DNA of 64,000 nucleotides from assembly GCF_029227915.1 (NCBI RefSeq), contig NC_079878.1, positions 23,649,501 through 23,713,500 on the forward strand, given 5' to 3'. The notes beneath the pieces are model-generated. The model did not search any database. It saw nothing but the letters and a program-made list of their open reading frames with translations, and had not been told where the DNA came from. The stretch is from Hydractinia symbiolongicarpus (taxonomy: Eukaryota; Cnidaria; Hydrozoa; Anthoathecata; Hydractiniidae). Shown in pieces: positions 13,801-22,800 of the stretch. Both the position numbers and the translations under genes were made by a program. Each line of letters starts with the position of its first letter. The stretch's first letter is position 1.

Positions 13801-16800
13801 GATGGAGACAAGTGGGGGACGTTTAAACTCGTGACCCCCAAACATGAGAATCGAGTGTCTGAACTAGCGACTCTCTCACTCTTAACTTCCTTGTCTCTAA
13901 TTGCCAAAATAATAATGAATCAAAATTAATTTGACAATGCTGTTTTCCCTTTATTTGTAAACATTAGTTTAGCCAATAATAACTCTTACTTCCTGCGATT
14001 AAACAAATAAACAAATAAAAAAAACCCATCCTATCAGGTTATAAATCCAAAGTAAAATCTCTGTTTTTTATGTATATTTAAGTTTTTTTGGCATAAAAAT
14101 AAACAACATAATAATTATCACAGATTGTCTGTAACAGCAATGTACGGAACATTCTTTTCTAATTTTTATAGAATTTTATTATCTATTTACATCTCAGCAA
14201 TCACAGCGTGCACGATGAAATAAATGGCGGCAGATAGTTGCGTGTGTCTTATTAATTGTATTTTAAATTTATTTTTGATATTTTCAGTGGCCACCTGTTG
14301 CTCGAAGGTAGCGAAGATAAAAAAAGAAAATTATTATCTATACTTTAATTTTAACATTTTTCAATATTTTTAACAGAAATTAATAATTAAGTCTTGGGCA
14401 CTAGGTTGTGAAATACGTGTCAATTAAACCTAAAAGTGATACCTGCTATATTGCTCTATTACCAGAAGCAAATCATTTCAATGTGCTTGATGTAATTGCA
14501 AAGATACAAATAGATTAGAATTACATTCAACACAAAGAAAAAATGATCTCCAGAATTTCAGAGAGAGCTGGTAATACTAGCACTGGCAAGCAATAGAAAT
14601 TTAAAGCAATTTCACTGTCTGAAAAAAATTAAATCACGTAGTTCAAGTAAGATTATGTAGATATAGGATCCCGCATGCAGTTATATTAATGTACGCATTT
14701 TATCCCGTTGGTACTGTTTTCTTCATTGAATGTATAATTTTTAAATTTCACAATAAATGACAGAAAATATAAAACTTATCACATTACCCGCACCACATTG
14801 TAACACGCACAACAGTGGAAGTCGTAAAAATCAACTTATAACCCGCGGGTTATATACTGGAAAATACAGTAATATCAAAGTACACAGTAGTGTTCTAGGT
14901 GAAACATGATAACATAATATACAACCCCATTACGTAAAAGTTTTTGACATATTTCGTTAGGGGATGTATAATTTTCCTACTTCATCTATAAAAATTCAAG
15001 AAAAATTATGAAAACTTGTGTTGTTTAATTATTTATGAACTATAGTTCTATTGGTTGTCGAAAAGTCCATCAACACATCCCAAAAAAGTCCAGAAGCTGT
15101 CACTAAATATATTTATGAACAAAAATTAGACTTAAAGGTACACCTAGGTCAAAGTTAGGCCAATTCTCTTAGGCTAGTTGATGATTTCTGAACTGATGTA
15201 TTAATGATAAAATCAGGAAACATAACCCCAATAAACTTGGTAATCATTAGTCATAGCCAAGATCCCGTGCATTTTCTTAATTCTTAATCAGTGTTTCTGA
15301 AAGAAAATTACCTTATTGGACAGACCATTAATGAAATCATCAGGAAATCTCAGTCTTCTGAAATTACATATATTTTTCTTTAATTTTTTATATACAAACA
15401 AAATGTGTCCAAATGCACAACTAAGCTAATACACTCTTCTTCAGACACAAAATGAATCAGCAGAATCAGCTGGTTTATGAGAATAAAAAAGACAACAGTT
15501 GCTTTACAGTAATTAGAAAGTTGCTTTACAGTATTTTGACAATAATGTGGTAAGAGCCTTTTAAAAGACAATTCTTATGTACAGTTTTAACTGTATAAAC
15601 CTTCATGTTTTAGTGACCTGAATTCTAATACCAGCACAAAATACCCACCAATTGTAGAAGGTGTGCCATGCGATTGTCTGCCAGGTGAAGGAGAAGTGGA
15701 AGAGTTTCCTAACATCACTTGCAAAAAATGTCAGCCTGGTTTCTACAGCCATGGGGGTGAAATGCTTGATGACTGGACAAATTGGAACAAAACTGGCGTA
15801 CCAGGGCACGCCTTAGATGTTTTTCCATATTGCAGTGATTTTCTGACAGGAAAACGCTGCAGCACATGGCAGTCAAGAGGTACGTAGATCTAAATTCTTG
15901 TTACGCCTAAAACTTAATAAATCATGGTTCAAAAATTCTCAAAAATATAGCTCCTCTTACTTTCAGTAAAGGCAAAGTCAAGGCTTGTGTAATTAATTAT
16001 AAGTAATTTTATATTTAGTTTGAATGTTTGTCTGTAATTGCAACAGTTATTGTGCAACATTCGTCCTGCATTTTGCGCAACTTGTATTTGCAATAAAGTT
16101 GTGTAGTTCCCCTTTAATATTAAAGTAAATTTACAAGCTGTAAGCAAACATGAAATCCATCTACCATATTTTCCGGTATAGTTTGAATGTTTGTCTGTAA
16201 TTGCAACAGTTATTGTGCAACATTCGTCCTGCATTTTGCGCAACTTGTATTTGCAATAAAGTTGTGTGACCGTTGTGCAACTGTTGCTTAGCACTTTATT
16301 TTTATAAAAACCAACGACAACAACATTTATTAAAAGTGTACAGAGCTTTGGTTGTTTGTTATAAAAAATTTAATTTATCTTCTAGGAAATGGAGCTTATC
16401 TGATATCTGGCACCCCAAAAAATTCATCGGACCTTCATTGTTTTGAGCAATCTATTTTGTCCTTAAGTCGGAATTTTGTAGGGAAGTCATGGCATAATCA
16501 AATTTCATTCAGATATAAGGTGGATGGTTCGCCCTGCAGAAGAGGAGCTACAGTGTGTCCTAATGGCCTTCACTTCTATATAAACAATGTACTAAGATTG
16601 AGAGTGGATTCTCAGTTTCAATGGACGACATTCAACTACAATATCTCAGCAGTAAGTCATTTTCATATTGCCTGATGGATAATGGGACTAAAGGTGGGTC
16701 TTAGGTATTTTTGGATAGACACTATTCTCTAAGTGTCTTAAATTTACAGTCCTTTTTTCAAACGTAGGATTGGATTAACAGTACACTATTTACAATTTGT

Positions 16801-19800
16801 AAATCAGTATGCTTTTTTTGAATAAATATAATTATTTAATATAAACGAAAGATGTTAAATTTGCAAATTCCATATTTGTAATTGCTTAGTATCTTTATCT
16901 TTTTTTGGCTTACAGTTGCTCCTATACCACTCGTATCTAACCCTAACTTAAGAAAGTCTCTTTCTAGCTAGGGAGGCCCTATCACTAAAAAGACACTTTG
17001 TTCACTATTGTATAGTCAACAAACTTACAGATACATTTGTAATTGCAAGCCTGCTATTTTGGTGTACTTAGAAACCTTTTTATAAGCAAGTTTCGAAGTC
17101 TTGTCATATTAAGCTTTTAAAGGGTTGTTTTAGAATTTTTTACGCACCCAATCACAAGCTATCTAGCTTTCTTTTTTATTCTTGCTATCCTTTCTTTAGA
17201 GTAAACCACTAAAAAGTAAGAGTTATCGTCTCAAATAGTGAAAAAATTTTAAAAGTTTCCAAAATCTCCATTAACCAAAGAACTTAATTTTAAAAAGAAA
17301 ACAAATACCAACCAACCACAACATTAGAATGATTTTTATTTTACTATAAAGCTTAAATTAAGGCAGTAGCCCAATATGTTTGCTGTAATACTACTACATA
17401 TAATTTAATCACAACAAGATTTGATTATTGAATTGGTTTTTCTTAATTGTGTTTTTTTATCATCTTTATGCAACAATTTAGGGATTTAATCAATTCAAGT
17501 TTGTTTATCAGAAAACTTGTACAAGAGATCAAATTGAAGATGTTGCCTACCTGCAATACATCTCTATGGTATTGAAGTTTTTCTTAGATTTGTTTACGTT
17601 GCAATAGCTTCGTGTTTGCAGTGTAATACACAGTTTGCATAAAAAACTTGTTATTATTGTTCAGCAGCAGTTTTATGTTGCCCTTTCACGATAGAAAAAA
17701 CTTCATCATAAGGCCGTCTCTAAAACATTTTTACTTTGTTGTTTTCCGACCGACCTTTGCAATTTCTCGCCGACCACAAAAATTTTGGGTCAGGATTTTT
17801 ATTCATTCTTTAATTTTTCCAGTATTTCGCTGATTTCCGACCCAAACAAATTACTGACTCAAATTATTTATCCATTGCTACGAGTCGGAAAACGGCAAAC
17901 CAACAATTAATTAAGGACGGCCGAATGAAATAAAGTCCCTTATATTTATTGAAAAAACTTGGCCTGCTCAGAGACTTTTTTATGGTCAGACCTAAGAAAT
18001 TTCTTGTCAATTGTGATGATAGGGTTAATAGCAGATTTTCTCCACTTTTTTAACTAAATTTTTATTTAATAAAAGTATTATTTTTAATTTTGCTTTAGGT
18101 TGGTACGGAGACTCCAAACACAAAATGTATAAAGTGCCCTCCTGGTACATTCTCTGATACACAAGGTGCAAACAATTGTATCAAATGCTCACAAAATTTT
18201 TACCAGGACCAACCAGGGCAACAGGAATGTAAGCCCTGTAAAGCTAATTTTTTTTCTCGCCTTGGAGGAACGAAATGTGAGCCTCTACCACCGTGCACAC
18301 TACAGGACTACTATTTCGCTATTGAAGATATTAAACAATGCAGAAAGAAAGCTGGGAAATGGATTTTAACACAAACCGCAAATTTGCCGTTGCTTCCAGG
18401 TATGCTAGAATTGTCTTTAAAAAGAATTCTTAAATTTTAACCTCTTTAAGGAAATATTTATTATTAAGTGAATTATTCAAGAAATAATTACTTAATTTCT
18501 TGACCTTAGGGAACACTCACAATTCATGCGTAAACAAAACATTACCTCCTAAAGATAGGGATGTGCCGTGTGCGTGTCAACCAGGCTATGCTCTTATTAC
18601 AAGTGGAACACCAAAATGTGTGGAATGCAAAACTGGAACAACATCAAATGGAACATTGCCAAAGTGCAAAACATGTCCAAAGGGTAGTGCTGCGATTCCT
18701 GGCTTTTACTTAGATTTCTTCCCCGGGGAAAAGCTCACTAGTGCCATAACGCAAAGATGCAGTGGTGATTGTCTAGTAAGATATATTTATTCTTCTGTTG
18801 AAAAAGTATAGGTGTTTAAAAATGTTTTTTGAAACATGTCGATTGCTTATTTATAGGGTAAAGTTAAATGTTGTTTGGAGTACATAATCAAGTTTCTCTC
18901 TTTCTTTTTGTTTTTAGAAAACTTTCAAAAAGAATGTTAATATTTGGGAACCCAGGGGACAGTATTTAGCTACTCATAGATTTGCGGGTAACTTTGACTC
19001 CGTTTTGGAATTTCCAGATGTGCATGTGGATTACATAAATGCAAAAGTTTCTTTTAACTGTTCTGTGGATTGCAGAATGACCTACTCAAAGAAACCCAAG
19101 CTTGCCAAACACAATCATTGCTATTTGAAGATGACAGTGAAGAAAGGCAACAAAACCATGTACACCACAGACTGTGTCAGTCGATATTATCATTATTTGC
19201 GGAATGGAACTGTAAGGCATCATGAGTATCGACTGAGAGAACCAGGAAACTACTCTTTTTCGTAAGATTTTTTTAATGAACTTACTGATCAAACACTGTT
19301 TCAGTTGCTCAAGGTTCTGATTAGTCTTATTGTTTCTAACATTTTACTTCTTATAGGCACAAAATTTCTAATTTATTCTCAAAATAAAGGAATCATTTTA
19401 ATTTTTCACAATTTCCTTAACTAGAGAAGCCAAATTAGCCAATAAGATTTATTTAAATCAATTATATTTTATATATAGTGTCAGTATGAGTGTTATTGTA
19501 CTTTGTTAACCGTCTGGAATTTGCAAGGGGGTAATACAAGTTTTTAGACATTCTGATTGGCTTTTTGCACTTGAGGATAGGCGCATATAGACTGGTATTG
19601 CTCATCGTCAAGGAGAATGGTAGATCAATATAAGCAGAAATAAAACAACAAATTTTAAGGATCTTATCAACTAATTACTAATGTGAAAGTTATGACGAAT
19701 AGCACAAAACATCAATTCATGGCTTATCTGCATGATTTTTTTCTTAATATCCAAAGACATTTTTGGCAACCTATCAGTAGTAACCTCAATAGCAGGCCTT

Positions 19801-22800
19801 CAAATCGATTGAAGGAATGGCTGCCATTATTTCTTACCATTTATATTCAACCCGAAATTGATCATGGTTTTGTTTGTTTCTTATTGAATTTCAAGTACCT
19901 CTCCAACGCACTTTTAATATTACCTTCCACCCCATCTGATCCCCTCCTTCATGTTCAGCTATCACTGGTCTGTCCATTGAACGATTTATTATTTGCATTT
20001 TATATTTACTTCTTTCCATATGAGCATGATATCATGTTCACACTAGGTGTTGATAAAACAGGTTGCGTAGATTGGTTTCTTGAACCAAGAATTTCAGCCA
20101 AGTTGGCAAGGTTTTATCAATGACTTTTTTGAACGCTCTTCAGAGTTTTTCACTTATCCATGGTATCCACAGTAGTGAAGCATGTAAACATCGTTATCAT
20201 TGTGTTAATTGGAATTTTTGTTTTGCTTTTGTTTTTATCTTGGTGGATTTGACCGGGTGGTTTGTAAGTCGAAATTATTGTTTGGAGGTGATGTTGGTCA
20301 TAACTATATTCTGTGAAGATATTTTTAAGGAATTCCATCGTGGTGGTTAAGTATTAAGTACTCTTTATATCCACGTCTACGTATATTCAATTTATTTTTA
20401 AACCTGAAAAAAGTTTTGAATATGACATCTAGTTTACAGCACTCTTTAAAAATCTTTCTTAATTTTCGTCTAGTTTTAATGGATAATTGACCAAGAAACG
20501 GGAGAACTATGATAATGTTATTATTATTATTGAAATTTGTTTACCCACGATAGCCTCTTCAGTTCCTATTGGTACTGCTATCAATGAGGGTCTTGCGAAG
20601 GGGGTCCTAGCGAATTTAAAGCTCCCATTTGAGCTACGGAAGTTGTGCAAGCACAGCAATCGCTCAACTGGACAACCCCCTAATATATCGATTCTATACT
20701 CATGCTGAACGTTAAGCAAAAAGAAACGATTTACACTTTTATAGTCTTTGGCATGACTCACCCGGGGTTTGAACCCACGACCTCCCGCACTGGAAGCGAA
20801 TGCTCTACCACTAATCTTCTTTTCCACAGTATCAGTACTAATAATAATGTGATTTCTTTATTTTTAGAGCTTTGTTCCATCATGAAGACGAGGCCAACAT
20901 TTCATTTGTCAGCTATGAAGCAAGAATACATTACGTTCACATTTTCGGTGCTGTACAGGGTTCATCAAAAGCTTGTGTTGAATGTCCTGCTGGAACCAAA
21001 GCAGAGAAGAATCTTTGTGTGAAATGTCCCGTTGGTACATACAGTAGAAATGGATCCACTACTTGTACGCCTTGCCCGAATGGCTCATTTAGTGACGTGG
21101 TAATGTGTAGCAGATTTCATTTTAGTTTGCTTTTTATTTTGTGGTATCTTTTTCTGCTTTTCTCTGGTTATAACGTTTTATGGAGAACTAACAGTAACGA
21201 TATATTGATATTGTTGTTGCTAATACTGGTTTTTCTTTTTTTGTATAACTGTTGTGCTTACGTTTTTTGGCATGGATAGAGCACAAAAGCACAAATCGGA
21301 GAAAAATCCGCAAAATAAGTACCCTCCGAAATGAGTAAGCATGCTAAAAAAATCGAGTTTGTGCAAAAATGGTAAAGTCAAAATTCCCATCTGTTCTTAA
21401 AACCTCAACCTACTAGTAATATAAAAACTTATCTCTTTAATAATAGCCGTATTTTGTCTGTCTGTCTGCGATAGGCGAGTCCCGTGGCGGAAACACGAAA
21501 TGCGATATATAAAGGACGGGCGACCCCGTGGAATTTTCCACGGGTTAACGGCTAGTCTATATTATAATACCCGTATACGTCTGTCTGTCTGTCACGCAAA
21601 ATGGTAGCTTAGCTGCGCAATTAGCGAGACGCACGCACTGTGGTAAAAAAAGAGCGGGCGAACCCGTGGGTTGTTCCACGGGCAACCGACTATACACTTC
21701 AATTCTCTAAAAGCAACAATAACAACGAAACATACTGTTTATCTCTTTATTTGTGCCCGTACTCCGTGTTTTTGCTACGGAAACACGAAATGCAGTTTAT
21801 AAAGAGAAACGGGCGAACTCGTGGATTTATTCACGGGCTACACTAAATAGCAATCCTACGACGGGCGAAAATCTCGTCCTCGGACTCACTACTATATTAT
21901 AAAGTTTTATATTTAAGAAATCGAAAACGTCGTCATAGTCACATCTATAATTATAGTAATAACCCCCGTCCAAGTAAATTTCATTACACCATGCTAACAG
22001 GCGGGCAAGGATGTACAAAATTGAGATGCGGGAAATACATAGGACAGACAGGATTTAGCGTGGGATTTTCCACAGGCTGTCGACTAAGTTGAAGTGTTTT
22101 GTTGTATAGTTTTTTCCATTTGGTTTAGAATATTTTATGGGTATATGCATATCTCCATGCATAAAAAAACACGACAATTGTCTGCGTTCTTTACTTGCAG
22201 CAAAGCTAGTTTTTCTTGGGAATACGAATGAAATTCTCTTCTCATTGTTCATATTACAATATCCAATAAAACTCTGAAATATTTTGGGACCTTTGTTTTT
22301 AATTTCCTTAAACCAGTTGAAAAATAAGTATCTCGTCCAAATTAGTATTTAAATTTAATAAAATCCTGTAAGAATGCGTGATTTGTCGGCGTATATTGAA
22401 GATTAAAATGTCGCATAAAACTTTTTTTTCAGGAAGGGAGCAAGAAATGTATACCTTGTGGGTCGGGCACGACTTCAAATGCAATGAGAGATGGATGCGA
22501 CTATGGTAATTGTACTTTCTCACCAGCAGAGGGGATCGTGTACGACCTATCACCTCTAAAAGTTGTCAACGGATCAATGTACAGAGTTCGAAATTATAAC
22601 AAAAAGGCACATTACTACTTCCCATTGATATATCACATCAATATATGCTCATTGTCGCATGATAATTCGTCGTGTTTGGTAAAGAAGAGAAGGATTAATC
22701 AAAACCATCCACAAAAAAAGCTAGAAGTTTACAAAGAGGTTGGTTATTGGTATAAAATCTTTATTTCATTGTTTCTACAATATTAGTCTGTTAAAAATGG

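Noticed and set aside
20755-20817. Genuine tRNA gene on the minus strand
   Set aside because: Only the 5' half and TpsiC-like box resemble a tRNA; the acceptor stem is not closed and the sequence continues into a repeated SINE body.
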